From NCBI RefSeq assembly GCF_003666015.1, contig NZ_QPLT01000003.1:219999-283998 (forward strand): DNA of 64,000 nt, written 5' to 3'. The position numbers and the translations under genes were made by a program. Origin of the DNA: Halorubrum sp. Atlit-26R (lineage in GTDB: Archaea > Halobacteriota > Halobacteria > Halobacteriales > Haloferacaceae). Numbering within the stretch: the first letter of the stretch is position 1; each line of letters begins with the position of its first letter. The notes under the pieces are model-generated. The model made no database searches and was not told the DNA's origin. It saw only the letters and a list, made by a program, of their open reading frames with translations. Positions 8,144-18,265 of the stretch are shown here, in pieces.

Positions 8144-11035
8144 ATGGAACCGGCGGACCGAGAGACGGCGACCGGGCTGCCGCCCGGGATCGCGGCCGCC
8201 CGCGAGGAGCTCACGCCGATGCTCTCGCAGTACGCCGACCTGTGTGCCGCCCACGAGGACGCGCTCGTCTTGTTCCAGGTCGGCGACTTCTACGAGGCGT
8301 TCTGCGAGGCGGCCGAGACCGTCGCCCGCGTCTGCGAGGTGACGCTGACGGAGCGGTCCGACTCGACCGGCGACTACCCGATGGCCGGGATCCCCATCGA
8401 CAACGCCGCGCCCTACCTCGAATCGCTGCTCGACGCGGGCTACCGCGTCGCGCTCGGCGATCAGGTCGAGGACGCCGAGCAGGCGTCCGGCCTCGTCGAC
8501 CGCGCGGTCACCGAGGTGATCACGCCCGGCACTGTCGTCGAGGACGACCTCCTCGAATCGGGAACGACGAACTACGTCGCGGCGGTCGCGGCCGAGGCCG
8601 ACGGGGGCGACGAGGGGTCCGACGCCCTTCCCGGGACCGTTGGCCTCGCCGCCGTCGACGTCTCGACCGGCGAGTGCCTCGTCACGTCGGGCGACCGGGA
8701 CGCGGTCGCGGGCGAGCTGGACCGGATCGCGCCGGCGGAGCTCATCTCGGGCCCCGACGCGCCCGAGTTCGACCCCGCCGACGCCGAGCGCGGCTGGACG
8801 ACCCACGACTACGACGCGGGCGCCTTCGACCGCCGGACCGCGACCGAGCGGCTGGAGCCGTACCTCCCGGCGCCCGACCGCCGCTTCGAGTCCGACGCGG
8901 AGCTGCGGGCGGCCGGCGCCGTGCTCGCGTACGCCGAGTACACGCAGGGCGACGACGGACCGCTCGCGTACGTCACCAGAATCCGACGGTACGACCCCCG
9001 CGACCGGCTCCGGCTCGACGCCGCCGCCCAGCGCAGCCTGGAGCTGTTCGAGAACCGCGGGCTGGGCGCGAGCGACACGCTGTTCGACGTCCTCGACGAG
9101 ACGAACTGCGCGCTCGGCCGCCGCTGCTTGGAGCGCTGGCTCCGGCGCCCGCTCGTCGGCGCCGACGCGATCCGGAGCCGCCACGACGCGGTCGGCGAGC
9201 TCGCGGACCGGAGCCTCGCCCGAGAGGGGGTCGCCGACGCGCTCGCGACCGCCTACGACCTCGAACGCCTGGTGAGCCGCGTCTCGCGGGGGCGGGCGGA
9301 CGCCCGCGACCTGCGCTCGCTCCATCAGACGCTCGCGGTCGTGCCCGAACTGAAGGCGACGCTGGCGGGCACCGAGGGAGCAGATGGGGCGGCCGGCGAC
9401 GACGACGCGGACGCGTCGCTCCCCCGCACCGACCACCTCAGCGACCTCCGCGACCGGCTCAACGAGCTGACCGCGGTCCGCGAGCTGATCGACGGCGCGA
9501 TCGCGACCGACCCGCCGCAGGAGATCACCGAGGGCGGGGTGATCCGCGAGGGGTTCGACGACGACCTCGACGACCTGCGCACCACCGAGCGCGAGGGTCG
9601 CGAGTGGGTCGCGGAGTTGGAGGCGAGCGAGCGCGAGCGCACCGGGATCGACTCGCTGTCGGTCGGTCACAACCAGGTCCACGGCTACTACATCGAGGTG
9701 ACCGACGCGAACCTCGACCGAGTCCCCGACGACTACCGGCGCCGACAGACGCTGAAGAACAGCGAGCGCTACGTCACCCCGGAGCTGAAGGAGCGGGAGG
9801 AGGAGATCGTCGGCGCCGCCGAGCGCGCGGACGCCATGGAGTACGAGCTGTTCGTCGACGTCCGGGAGCGCGTCGCGAGCGAGACCGAGCGGATTCAGGA
9901 CCTCGCCGACGCGCTCGCCGAGCTCGACGCGCTGACCTCGCTCGCCGCGGTCGCGGTCGAACGCGACTACGTCAGGCCCGAACTGCGCGAGGACGCCGCG
10001 CACGCGGGCGACGGCGAATCCGCCACCGCCGGGGACCCCGCCGCCGGCATCGAGATCGAGGGCGGCAGACACCCGGTCGTCGAGCGGGCCGAGGAGTCGT
10101 TCGTCCCGAACGACGCCGACCTCCCGCGCGGCTCGGTCGCCGTGATCACGGGGCCGAACATGAGCGGGAAGTCGACGTACATGCGGTCGGTCGCGCTCGC
10201 GGTCGTGCTCGCGCAGACCGGGTCGTTCGTCCCTGCCCAGGCCGCCTCGCTCCCCGTCTTCGACCGGCTGTTCACCCGCGTCGGCGCCTCCGACGACATC
10301 GCCGGCGGCCAGTCGACGTTCATGCGCGAGATGAGCGAGCTGACGGAGATACTCCACGACGCGGGCGCCGACTCGCTCGTCCTCCTCGACGAGGTCGGCC
10401 GCGGCACCGCCACCACCGACGGGCGGGCCATCGCCCGTGCGGCCGCCGAGTTCCTCCACGACGAGCTCGGCGCGACCGCCCTCTTCGCCACGCACTACCA
10501 CGGTCTCACGGACCTCGCCGACGAGCGCGAGCGCGTCTTCAACCTCCACTTCACCGCCACTCGCGAGGACGGCGACGTGACCTTCCTCCACCGGGTCGTC
10601 CCCGGCGCCTCCTCCTCCTCGTACGGCGTCGAGGTCGCTGAGCTCGCCGGCGTCCCCGGTCCGGTCGTCGACCGCGCCCGCGACCTCGTCGCCGCGGAGG
10701 AGGCGGACCGCGAGCGGTCGGCGAGCGGGGCCGAGGCCAGTCAGGAGGAGGTGACGGACGGAGAAGAGCCGGACGACGCGGACCGCGACGGCGACGCGTC
10801 CCTGGAGGAGTTCCCCGCGGAAGAGGCGTCGGACGAGCGGGACCGGGACGGGCCGGAGGCGGGCGACGGCTCGAGCGAGACGGCTCCGCCGACGAACGAC
10901 GCCGAAGGGGAAGCCGCCGGCGCGCCCCCGGGCCTCGCAGCGGCGCTCCGCGACCTCGACCTCGCCCGGATGACGCCGATCGAGGCGCTGAACGCCCTCC
11001 ACAACCTCCAGTCGAAGGTCGATGATGACGGGTGA
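8144..11035 (+). CDS. mutS: DNA mismatch repair protein MutS
   Basis: 963 aa from ATG 8144; TTTATG about 30 nt upstream is a plausible TATA box, and an in-frame ATG at 8117 is less likely. The mismatch-reading Phe-x-Glu motif is intact in VGDFYEAF (about residue 48). The lever/clamp region carries [18 protein letters not shown]. The ATPase has Walker [14 protein letters not shown], the signature [33 protein letters not shown] and ATHYHGLT. An acidic, probably disordered insert (about 865-930) precedes the C-terminal helical tail [20 protein letters not shown]. It is coupled to mutL by a 14-base overlap. Confidence 0.97.
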   Translation: MEPADRETATGLPPGIAAAREELTPMLSQYADLCAAHEDALVLFQVGDFYEAFCEAAETVARVCEVTLTERSDSTGDYPMAGIPIDNAAPYLESLLDAGYRVALGDQVEDAEQASGLVDRAVTEVITPGTVVEDDLLESGTTNYVAAVAAEADGGDEGSDALPGTVGLAAVDVSTGECLVTSGDRDAVAGELDRIAPAELISGPDAPEFDPADAERGWTTHDYDAGAFDRRTATERLEPYLPAPDRRFESDAELRAAGAVLAYAEYTQGDDGPLAYVTRIRRYDPRDRLRLDAAAQRSLELFENRGLGASDTLFDVLDETNCALGRRCLERWLRRPLVGADAIRSRHDAVGELADRSLAREGVADALATAYDLERLVSRVSRGRADARDLRSLHQTLAVVPELKATLAGTEGADGAAGDDDADASLPRTDHLSDLRDRLNELTAVRELIDGAIATDPPQEITEGGVIREGFDDDLDDLRTTEREGREWVAELEASERERTGIDSLSVGHNQVHGYYIEVTDANLDRVPDDYRRRQTLKNSERYVTPELKEREEEIVGAAERADAMEYELFVDVRERVASETERIQDLADALAELDALTSLAAVAVERDYVRPELREDAAHAGDGESATAGDPAAGIEIEGGRHPVVERAEESFVPNDADLPRGSVAVITGPNMSGKSTYMRSVALAVVLAQTGSFVPAQAASLPVFDRLFTRVGASDDIAGGQSTFMREMSELTEILHDAGADSLVLLDEVGRGTATTDGRAIARAAAEFLHDELGATALFATHYHGLTDLADERERVFNLHFTATREDGDVTFLHRVVPGASSSSYGVEVAELAGVPGPVVDRARDLVAAEEADRERSASGAEASQEEVTDGEEPDDADRDGDASLEEFPAEEASDERDRDGPEAGDGSSETAPPTNDAEGEAAGAPPGLAAALRDLDLARMTPIEALNALHNLQSKVDDDG

Positions 11036-12794
11036 GCGAGAGGCCGGTCGCGGTGCGCCCGATGCCGACGATTCAGCCGACGGCGAGAGTCGCGTCCGGC
11101 GGCTCGACCGGGAGACGGTCGACCGGATCGCGGCCGGCGAGGTCGTCACGCGGCCCGCGCGGGTCGTCGGCGAACTCGTCGACAACGCGCTCGACGCCGG
11201 CGCCTCCCGGATCGAGGTCGCCGTCGACGGCGACGGCACCGACCGGATCCGCGTCGCGGACGACGGCCGCGGGATGGGCCGCGCGGACGCGGCCCGTGCC
11301 GTCGAGCGGCACGCGACGAGCAAGTTAGCGCCCGACGGCGACCCGGTCGGGGTCGAGTCGCTCGGCTTCCGCGGCGAGGCGCTCGCGGCGATCGCGGAGG
11401 CCGCCCGGCTCGAACTCGTGACGAGCCCCGGCGACGGGGTCGGCACGCGCATCGTCGTCGACGGGACCGCGGGAGACGCAGAACGCGCGGAGCGGCCCCG
11501 CGGCGGGCAGCACGTCGACGTCGAGCCCGCGGGCCGCGCCCGGGGGACGACGGTCGTCGTCGAGGACCTCTTCGAGACGCGACCGGCCCGCCGGGAGTCG
11601 CTCGCGGGCGCGAGCGCGGAGTTCGCGCGGGTCTCCTCGCTCGTCGCCGACTACGCGCTGGCGAACCCGTCGGTCGCGTTCTCGCTCGACCACGACGGGT
11701 CGGCGACGCTGTCGACGCCCGGGACCGACCGCACGGACGCCCTCCTCGGCGTGTACGACCGCGACACCGCGAGCCGGTCGACGACCGTCGACGCGAGCGT
11801 CGACGTGGGGTCGAGTTCGGTCGACGTCGCCGGCGCGCTGGCGTACCCGTCCGTGACCCGCTCGACCCGCGACCACGTCCGCGTCTCCGTGAACGGGCGC
11901 CCGGTCCGGAACGACCGGCTCGCGGCCGCGGTGCGCGAGGGGTACGGCCGGCTCCTTCCCGACGGGCGGGAGCCGGTCGCCGCGGTCGACGTCTCGCTGC
12001 CGCCGGACCGCGTCGACCCGAACGTCCACCCGGCGAAGCGGGAGGTGGGGCTCCGCGACGCCGACGCGGTCGCGGACGCGGTCTCGTCGGTCGTCGAGGA
12101 CGCGCTCACGGGCGCGGACCTCCGGCGGAGCGCGGACGTCGCGACCGGGCTCGACGCCGCGCTCGAACCGGTCGGCGCGGGTGACGGCTCGCGCCCCGGT
12201 ACCTTCGACGACGCCGAGCCGATCGGCGTCTTCCGCGACCTCTACGTCCTCGTCGAGGCCGATAACGAACTGCTCGTGATCGACGGGCACGCCGCCCACG
12301 AGCGGGTGAACTACGAGCGGCTGGCGAGGGCGTTCGACGGCGACCCCGTGCCGACCGCGGCGCTCGACCCGCCCGCCACCGTCTCGCTGTCGACCGACGA
12401 GGCGGCGGCCGCGCGGGCGCACGCCGACGACCTCGCCGCGCTCGGCTTCGAGACCGAGGCGTTCGGCGGCGGCACGCGCCGCCTGCGGACCGTCCCCGGG
12501 CCGTTCGGTCGGACCGCGGACGCGGACGCCTTCCGCGACGCGCTCGCGGCGGTCTCGGGCGCGGAGGGGGGTCGCGGCGCCTCGCGGGACGCGCGCGACG
12601 ACCTGCTCGCCGACCTCGCGTGTCACCCGTCGCTGAAGCGCGGCGACTTCTCGGAACTCGGCGACGAGGACCTCCGGGCCCTGCTCGACCGCCTCGGCGA
12701 GTGCGACCGCCCGTACGCCTGCCCGCACGGCCGGCCGACCGTTCTCTCCGTCGACGAGGCGACGTTCGCGGCCGGATTCGGTCGGGATCGGTGA
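11022..12794 (+). CDS. mutL: DNA mismatch repair protein MutL
   Basis: 590 aa, starting inside the mutS 3' end. The GHKL ATPase has motif [23 protein letters not shown], the ATP-lid motif [15 protein letters not shown], and TTVVVEDLF. The C-terminal domain holds [12 protein letters not shown], close to the DQHA(X)2E(X)4E endonuclease motif with Gln replaced by Gly, and ends with the companion CPHGRPT motif. This suggests a nicking MutL rather than a MutH-dependent one. It acts with MutS on replication errors. A low-complexity Ser/Asp linker separates the two domains less clearly than usual. Confidence 0.96.
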   Translation: MMTGEREAGRGAPDADDSADGESRVRRLDRETVDRIAAGEVVTRPARVVGELVDNALDAGASRIEVAVDGDGTDRIRVADDGRGMGRADAARAVERHATSKLAPDGDPVGVESLGFRGEALAAIAEAARLELVTSPGDGVGTRIVVDGTAGDAERAERPRGGQHVDVEPAGRARGTTVVVEDLFETRPARRESLAGASAEFARVSSLVADYALANPSVAFSLDHDGSATLSTPGTDRTDALLGVYDRDTASRSTTVDASVDVGSSSVDVAGALAYPSVTRSTRDHVRVSVNGRPVRNDRLAAAVREGYGRLLPDGREPVAAVDVSLPPDRVDPNVHPAKREVGLRDADAVADAVSSVVEDALTGADLRRSADVATGLDAALEPVGAGDGSRPGTFDDAEPIGVFRDLYVLVEADNELLVIDGHAAHERVNYERLARAFDGDPVPTAALDPPATVSLSTDEAAAARAHADDLAALGFETEAFGGGTRRLRTVPGPFGRTADADAFRDALAAVSGAEGGRGASRDARDDLLADLACHPSLKRGDFSELGDEDLRALLDRLGECDRPYACPHGRPTVLSVDEATFAAGFGRDR

Positions 12795-12899
12795 GTCGAG
12801 GACCGGGGCCGTAGAGCCGGGAACCGGTGCGCTCGACGGCGAGACCGATAAGGGGCCCCGACCGGTATCTATTAACACGATGAGGACGGGGGTACTCGC

Positions 12900-13418
12900 A
12901 TGGGAGAGCGGACCGAAGTGACGCGGGGATCCCTGCCGCGAGAGCGGTCTGCGGGCCGCTTCTCGGGGCCCGACGGCCTCCGCGACGTCGTCGAGCGGAT
13001 CCTCGCGTGGCTTCGGGAGCGACGCGGGTCCGGCCTGAAGGGCGTCTCGACGGCGACGACCATGCGGAACGTCGTCGACGCGGACGCGCTCGCCGAGGAG
13101 ACGCCGCCGAAGTGGACGGTCTGCCACGACGTGGTCACCTACGGCGCGGACTCGCTCACTGACGTGCTCGTCTTCAGGCACGACCCCAGCAGACAGGACC
13201 TCGTGGTGATGCCGGAGCGCAACACCGATCCGGAGGGAGAGGTCAGCTTCTACCACGCCGACCGCACGAGGGGCGCGCGCCACCTGTTGTCGATCGGCGC
13301 GGACTCGCTCACGGTGGCGCTGAGCTACGTGTTAGAGCGCATCGAGCGGTTCGAGCGGCTGTTCACCGGACGCGGGAGGGAACTCCCGAGCGGCTACACC
13401 GGCCCGTCGGAGCGATAA
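12900..13418 (+). CDS. Conserved-looking haloarchaeal protein, function unknown
   Basis: 172 aa, soluble, no signal or membrane segment. The N-terminal 50 residues are basic and helical (LRDVVERILAWLRERR). The rest alternates strands and helices, including TPPKWTVCHDVVTYGADSLT, SRQDLVVMPERNTDPEGEVS and GARHLLSIGADSLTVALSYV. The phrase GADSLT occurs twice (about 86 and 140), suggesting an internal duplication. A TATA-like TCTATTAAC (12867-12875) lies about 29 nt before the ATG, supporting this start and separate transcription from mutL. I do not recognise a family. Confidence 0.65.
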   Translation: MGERTEVTRGSLPRERSAGRFSGPDGLRDVVERILAWLRERRGSGLKGVSTATTMRNVVDADALAEETPPKWTVCHDVVTYGADSLTDVLVFRHDPSRQDLVVMPERNTDPEGEVSFYHADRTRGARHLLSIGADSLTVALSYVLERIERFERLFTGRGRELPSGYTGPSER

Positions 13419-13440
13419 CGAGCCGCCGCGTCGATCCGAG

Positions 13441-14676
13441 TCAGACGGACCGGTCTCGCGGCCGCCCGTCGCCGTTCTCGCCGGACCGTTCGACGCGCTC
13501 GACCGTCTCGTCCGCTTCGGCCGTCTCGGGCGGGTAGGAGACGGTCCGCTGCGGGTACGGGATCGAGATGCCGGCGTCGGCGAAGCGGTCTTGGATCTCC
13601 TCGACCGCGGTCGCCTTCGAGCGCCACCGAGCCTGCGGGGTCGGGGGATCGATCCAGAACCGGAGGTCGAGGAGGATCGCGGAGTCGCCGAACCCGGACG
13701 GGATCGCGTACGGCTCGGGGTTGTTCGCGATCGTGTCGATCCCGGCGAGGACGTCCTCGGCGATCCCGGCCGCCTCGTCGGGGTCGTCGTCGTAGCCGAT
13801 CCCCACCTCCATGTGGATACGGAGGCGGCCCTCGCGGCTCCGGTTCGTGATCGCCTGGTTGGCGACGAGGTCGTTCGGCACCACGACGTACTCCCCGTCG
13901 AAGTTGCGCATGTGGGTGTTCATGATCGTGATGTCGGTGACGAACCCCTCCTCGTCGCCGATCTCCACCCAGTCGCCGATCTCGAACGGCCGCGAGAACA
14001 TCAGCACGAAGCCGGCGAGGAGCGACCCGAGCGTCTGCCGGGCCGCCATCCCGAGGACGATCCCGAGGAAGCCCGCGCCGACGAGGAGGCCGCCGAGGTT
14101 CACGCCCCAGACGCCGAGGACGGTGATGCCGGCGAGCACGAGCAGGCCGACCTGCGCGAGCCGGGTGAGGAGCTGTTCCTGGTGGGCGGTGATCCGGTCG
14201 CTGTCGGCCGACAGGTCGGCGACGTACGCCTCGATCACGTCGCTGACGACGTAGGCGCCGCCGAGCAACACCGCCGAGACGACGACCTGCGCGCCGACCG
14301 TAAGGGCGTTCTCCGCGACCGGCGACACCGCGACCACGACGTCGAACCGCCCCCACAGCGTCAGCACGGCGACGCCGGCGAGCGCGAACAGCCCCAACTG
14401 GAGGACGCCGACCGCGAGCCGCAGGAGGAACGACGACGGGACGCCGTCTCGGAGCGTCTCGATCGCTCCCTCGGTCGACTCCGCTAAGCGTTCGTCGACG
14501 AGCCGCTCGACCCAGCCCGCGGCGGTCCGCTCGCCGGCGCGGACGGCCTTCGGTAACAGTAGCCACCCGACCGCGAGCGTGCCGAGGGCGATGGCGGCGG
14601 TGACCGCCAGTCGCCCCTCCGTGCTCGAGACGTCGCTCAACACCGCCCCGACACGGGCGCCGAGTCCGCTGATCAC
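13441..14676 (-). CDS. mscS: Small-conductance mechanosensitive channel, MscS family
   Basis: 411 aa. Several membrane helices (about 20-45, 90-110, 128-150, 170-195) lead to the pore-lining helix GLLVGAGFLGIVLGMAARQT and the MscS beta domain (LLAGFVLMFSRPFEIGDWVE, GFVTDITIMNTHMRNFDGEY, VVVPNDLVANQAITNRSREG). The C-terminal alpha/beta region extends through IEDVLAGID-like sequence to FADAGISIPYPQRTV, followed by an acidic tail. It releases solutes on hypo-osmotic shock, which matters for a salt-in halophile. It is transcribed convergently with the previous gene. Confidence 0.93.
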   Translation of the reverse strand: MISGLGARVGAVLSDVSSTEGRLAVTAAIALGTLAVGWLLLPKAVRAGERTAAGWVERLVDERLAESTEGAIETLRDGVPSSFLLRLAVGVLQLGLFALAGVAVLTLWGRFDVVVAVSPVAENALTVGAQVVVSAVLLGGAYVVSDVIEAYVADLSADSDRITAHQEQLLTRLAQVGLLVLAGITVLGVWGVNLGGLLVGAGFLGIVLGMAARQTLGSLLAGFVLMFSRPFEIGDWVEIGDEEGFVTDITIMNTHMRNFDGEYVVVPNDLVANQAITNRSREGRLRIHMEVGIGYDDDPDEAAGIAEDVLAGIDTIANNPEPYAIPSGFGDSAILLDLRFWIDPPTPQARWRSKATAVEEIQDRFADAGISIPYPQRTVSYPPETAEADETVERVERSGENGDGRPRDRSV

Positions 14677-14782
14677 GGTCGTTGGTTCGCCGCCGACCGG
14701 ATAACGGATCCGACGCGAGTCTCAGCCGAGAGAATCGGGGCGGCCGCTCCCGGGAATCTGGCCGCGGAGGTGAAGCGGTCCG

Positions 14783-16105
14783 TCACCGACCCCGGCGGAG
14801 TTCCTCTATCAGCTGTTCGATGAGCGCCGACTGCCGGTCGAGGCGCTCGGACTGCGCCTCGACGGTGCGCCGCAGCGCGGCGACCTCGCTCGCGAGGTCG
14901 GCGTCCTCGACGCCGGCGCTCTCGAACGGCGATCCGTCGAACGCGTCGTCTCCGGGAACGGGACCGTCGGCGTTGGCGTCGGCGTCGCCGATTGGGCCCC
15001 CCGTCGCCGAGTCGGCGCCGGTCGCGTCCGCCGCGAGCGCCTCGGCGTCGACCGCGGACGCGGACTCGTCTCCGGCCGCCCGTTCGATCCCATCGGCGGC
15101 CGACGCGGACTCCGTCGCGGTCGCGTCGTCGAGGGGGTCCGCCGTCGCTTCGTCGACGCTCGCGTCCGTTGCGAGGGGGTCCGCACCCAGCGGATCGTCG
15201 GCGGCGGCTTCCGACGACCCGGCGATCGACTCGGCAGTTGACTCGGCCGACTGCGACGCCGCGGCGCCCGGGTCGGCGGCGTCGTCGGCCGCGGAGCCGG
15301 GACCGGACTCGGCGGTCGGATCGGCGGCGGTCGCGCCGTCCAGTTCCGTTTCGGGCCCGTCGGCGTCGGCCTCCGCGTCGGCGGCGGGGGACGCCGAGAG
15401 GGGATCGGGCCCCTCGCCGAAGTCGGTCGTTCCGCTCGCCTCCGCGTCCGGCGCCGACTCCTCGGCCTCGGCGGCGGCGACGCGGAACTCCTCTAAGCTC
15501 TCGACGCCGTGGAACGAGCACACCGCGTCGGCGAGCGTCTCCCGGACCGCGCGGGCGGACTCGTTGGGGGCCTTGAACCGCTCCGAGCGGCCGTCGTGGA
15601 CGAGGACGACCGCGGTGGCGACGGTCCCCTCCTCGAAGTCGAGACCGGTGAGGTCCTCGTAGTGGAACTCCTCGAACTCGGGGTCCCAGACGGCCGAGCC
15701 GACGTGTTTGACCAGCCGCTCGCTGGTGACGATGAGGGTGAGCTCGGAGAAGCGGAAGGTGCGCACGACCGTCTCCCCGGTGGCGGTGACGCCGCTCGCC
15801 GAGAGGACTCCCGCGAGAATCGGGTGGAGGACGTCGTCGACGCGCTTGGCGGGGACCGAGAGCGTCTCGTCGCCGTCGAGGCCGTACCCGAGGGTGATCT
15901 TCGCCTTGCGGCGGCCCGTCGAGACCTCGATCCGCTCGACGTCGTGGCCGTACTCGTCGACGGACTCGTCGGACAGCAGCCCGTCGCCGCGGAAGACGAG
16001 GGTCCGGGTGGGCGTGACCGCGAGTCGATCGTCGCCGCCCAGCGGCACCTCGGCGACGACGTCCTCGTCGCCGACGGTCGCCGCGAGCAGTTCGGGGAGG
16101 CTCAT
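14783..16105 (-). CDS. PH-like domain protein with long acidic linker and C-terminal coiled coil
   Basis: 440 aa from ATG 16105 (MSLPELLAATVGDEDVV); ATTTATGCC about 30 nt upstream gives a TATA box. Residues 1-205 form two similar beta-rich modules (RLAVTPTRTLVFRGDGLLSD and FRFSELTLIVTSERLVKHVG), like the PH-like DUF7115-type domain of haloarchaea. Residues about 210-400 are a low-complexity Ala/Asp/Ser linker. The last 40 residues (LASEVAALRRTVEAQSERLD, then ALIEQLIEELRRG) are a heptad coiled coil. It probably is a cytoplasmic scaffold that oligomerises through the tail. Function is unknown. Confidence 0.75.
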   Translation of the reverse strand: MSLPELLAATVGDEDVVAEVPLGGDDRLAVTPTRTLVFRGDGLLSDESVDEYGHDVERIEVSTGRRKAKITLGYGLDGDETLSVPAKRVDDVLHPILAGVLSASGVTATGETVVRTFRFSELTLIVTSERLVKHVGSAVWDPEFEEFHYEDLTGLDFEEGTVATAVVLVHDGRSERFKAPNESARAVRETLADAVCSFHGVESLEEFRVAAAEAEESAPDAEASGTTDFGEGPDPLSASPAADAEADADGPETELDGATAADPTAESGPGSAADDAADPGAAASQSAESTAESIAGSSEAAADDPLGADPLATDASVDEATADPLDDATATESASAADGIERAAGDESASAVDAEALAADATGADSATGGPIGDADANADGPVPGDDAFDGSPFESAGVEDADLASEVAALRRTVEAQSERLDRQSALIEQLIEELRRGR

Positions 16106-16299
16106 ACGCCCGGGATACGCCGCGCCCGGCATAAATCCGCTGGGTCGGCCGCGAGCGCGCGGCGAAACCGGTCGCGACGCTGCGGCTTCCGCGACACGGA
16201 ACCGCTTCGGAAGCGGCCGCCCGCGGCGATCTGCGATCGGTTCACAACCTCCCGACGGATGGGAAGGTTAAAGAGTCTCATCGCGGTACGAAAAGGTGA

Positions 16300-16453
16300 G
16301 GCCGGGTGGCTTAGCTGGACATAGCGCCGCACTCATAGGGTTCGGAGATTCGGTGCGGTGACGCCTTGGAAGCGTCCGCGTCCTTCCCGTGGCTCCGCCG
16401 AGCCTCGGACCTGGGACATGCGGAGATCGTGGGTTCGGAGCCCACCCCGGCCA
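16300..16453 (+). tRNA. tRNA-Met (CAU), elongator type, with an 80-nt intron
   Basis: The acceptor 5' strand GGCCGGG (16300-16306) pairs with CCCGGCC (16446-16452), discriminator A at 16453, CCA not encoded. D-arm GCTTAGCTGGACATAGC, anticodon stem CCGCA (16327-16331) with TGCGG (16419-16423), anticodon CAT at 16334-16336, T-arm GTGGG/TTCGGAG/CCCAC. The intron (about 16338-16417) begins one base after the anticodon, the canonical archaeal 37/38 site cut by the splicing endonuclease. A GTTAAAG box about 30 nt upstream can serve as promoter. The first acceptor pair G-C and the intron fit elongator rather than initiator tRNA-Met. Confidence 0.93.
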
Positions 16454-16548
16454 TACCTCTTTCCGTTGCTCGCGGAGCGTCGGCGCCGACGAAATCCTCG
16501 GATGTCTCGGGCCGTCAGTGCGGATGTCTCGCCACATCAGTGACCTGC

Positions 16549-17043
16549 CTACACCGGAACCGCTTCGCCCGCGACCAGCGCGACCCCGACGACGACGCCA
16601 CCCAGTCCCAACAGCCCGTAGTTCGCGAGCGGGTTCGCCGCCGTGAACAGGTCGAGCGTGTACTCGTCGTCTCGCACGGGCGCGTACGGCCGGACCCCCA
16701 TCGGCGTGAGCGCGTCGGCGAGGAGGTGCGAGACGATCGTGACGGCGCCGAACAGGAACCCGGCGCCGCCGAACAGCAGCGCCTCGGCGACGCCGCTTTG
16801 GAGGCCGAGCGCTAGTCCTGCGATCCCGAATGCGACGCCGACGAGCAGCGCGAACCAGACGGTGTGGGTGATCCCTCGGTGTTTGACGAAGGGGACGCGC
16901 ATGTCGAGATCGGGGACCATCGCCAGCGAGGCGACGCCGGCCGCGCCGACGAGCCCGAGCTCTATCGAGGCGAGGGCCGTGACGAGGAACCCGAGCGGAG
17001 CGTAGACCACGAGCGACGCCCCGACGTGACCCTTCCGGTGCAT
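16549..17043 (-). CDS. YdjM-like membrane-bound metal-dependent hydrolase (DUF457 family)
   Basis: 164 aa with four or more hydrophobic helices. It carries the metal-ligand motifs typical of the family: an early MHRKGHVGASL, the central MVPDLDMRVPFVKHRGITHT with clustered Asp and His residues, and SHLLADALTPMGVRPYAP. These proteins (YdjM, formerly YfhO-type) are predicted phospholipase-like or metal-dependent membrane hydrolases with no firm substrate. The ATG at 17043 gives the conserved His-rich start. It stands alone between tRNA-Met and the CBS gene, which is divergent. Confidence 0.8.
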   Translation of the reverse strand: MHRKGHVGASLVVYAPLGFLVTALASIELGLVGAAGVASLAMVPDLDMRVPFVKHRGITHTVWFALLVGVAFGIAGLALGLQSGVAEALLFGGAGFLFGAVTIVSHLLADALTPMGVRPYAPVRDDEYTLDLFTAANPLANYGLLGLGGVVVGVALVAGEAVPV

Positions 17044-17157
17044 GTGAGCGACTGCGTTCCCGGTCCCTAAGTCCGTTGCGTCGGCGAGCAGCGCGTCGCG
17101 CGTCCCGCCGCGTCGCCGGGGCGAAACGCCTACGGCCTCCCGCCGTGACGCTCCGGT

Positions 17158-17658
17158 ATGACACTGACCGCCCGCGACCTGATGGAACCGGACGTGAAGA
17201 CGGTCTCGCCCGACGACGACGTCGCCGAGGCGTTCAAGCGGTTCGCCCGCTACGAGTTCAGCGGCTTCCCCGTCGTCGACGACGACGAGCGCGTGGTCGG
17301 CGTGATCACCGAGTCCGACCTCGTGGACCTGTTCGAGCCCGAGGACGAGACGCTGTGGATCCCCATCGGGCTCCCGCCGTTCGTCGACACGCTCTCGTAT
17401 CAGGTGAAGCGCCCGTGGGCCGACCTCGACCTCGGCGTCGACATGCTCCGCAACGCGGACCGGCCCATCTCCGAGGTGATGAGCGCCGACGTGGCGACGG
17501 TGACGCCCGACAGCGACGTCGACGACGTGCTGGACCTGCTCGTCGGCGACGACCCGGATATTAACCGCGTCCCCGTAGTCGACGAGGACGGACGGATCGT
17601 CGGGATCATCGCCCGGCAGGACGTGATCCGTGCGTTCCGCGACCGTCGACTAGAATAG
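17158..17658 (+). CDS. Tandem CBS-domain protein
   Basis: 166 aa consisting of two CBS domains: residues about 5-60 (ARDLMEPDVKTVSPDDDVAE, FSGFPVVDDDERVVGVITES) and about 105-163 (ISEVMSADVATVTPDSDVDD, INRVPVVDEDGRIVGIIARQ). The two halves are joined by a segment with LWIPIGLPPFVDTLSYQVKR. Stand-alone CBS pairs bind adenine nucleotides and act as energy or ligand sensors. No effector domain is attached and no obvious partner is adjacent. The repeat copy C begins just downstream. Confidence 0.88.
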   Translation: MTLTARDLMEPDVKTVSPDDDVAEAFKRFARYEFSGFPVVDDDERVVGVITESDLVDLFEPEDETLWIPIGLPPFVDTLSYQVKRPWADLDLGVDMLRNADRPISEVMSADVATVTPDSDVDDVLDLLVGDDPDINRVPVVDEDGRIVGIIARQDVIRAFRDRRLE

Positions 17659-17689
17659 GACGGATCGAGTCGTTCTAAGAGCTATTTAT

Positions 17690-18112
17690 AAATAGCCGAC
17701 CATAGCTCGGCGGTGAACACCGCCAAAGCCCCAGCCGCTCGCTTATAAATGAGTGACTGTCGATCGACGGCGAACACCGCCAAAACCCCGGTCGCTCGCT
17801 TATAAATGAGTGACTGTCGATCGACGGCGAACACCTCCAAAGCCCCAGCCGCGAGGCGGGCGCACGCTCGCTGCGCTCCTCACTCGGTCGCTCACTCCGT
17901 TCACTCCCTCGTTGCGGTGCTTACGTCACCTGCGCCCGCCTCGCGGCTGCCCCTTTGAGTCCCGCCCCGCACCGCTCCGCACCGCACCTCAGGCCTCCCC
18001 AGCCTCGCCGCTCGCTCCCTCCGGTCGCTCGCGGCGTCCCTCGCGCGTGCGACTCGCGGCCTCCGGCCGCTCGTCGGCACGCGCCGACCGCACCGCCGTT
18101 TATAAGCGATTC
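17690..18112 (-). repeat. Dispersed repeat element, copy C (tandem 57-bp units plus core)
   Basis: Same orientation as copy B and inverse to copy A. Units beginning GCCCCAGCCG / ACCCCGGTCG, each with CTCGCTTATAAATGAGTGAC, start near 17728, 17784 and 17842, a period of about 57. They are followed by the shared core (CGCACGCTCGCTGCGCTCCT, CCCCTTTGAGTCCC) and a terminal GTTTATAAGCG near 18100. TATA-like boxes occur in both directions. Apart from the element, the 17659-18265 gap holds only the promoter region of the amidohydrolase gene. Confidence 0.85.
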
Positions 18113-18265
18113 TCACGTCTACTCACTCGTTTTTAAATATCACATCGCTGTCGGCGGGTTGATCCGCCGGCTCGACATCTGTTCGCCCGACAGTCCCGAA
18201 CCGACGGGACCGCGGTGGCGCCGAGGGACAGCCTCTTACCGGTCGACCGTCAGGAACGGACGGAC

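Noticed and set aside
7528..10641. Plus-strand frame of about 1030 codons through the J-domain gene and mutS
   Set aside because: Arg/Gly-rich out-of-frame reading of mutS, no homology signs.
8096..11452. Minus-strand frame of more than 1100 codons across mutS and mutL
   Set aside because: Entirely antisense to mutS-mutL, with the low-complexity composition of a shadow frame.
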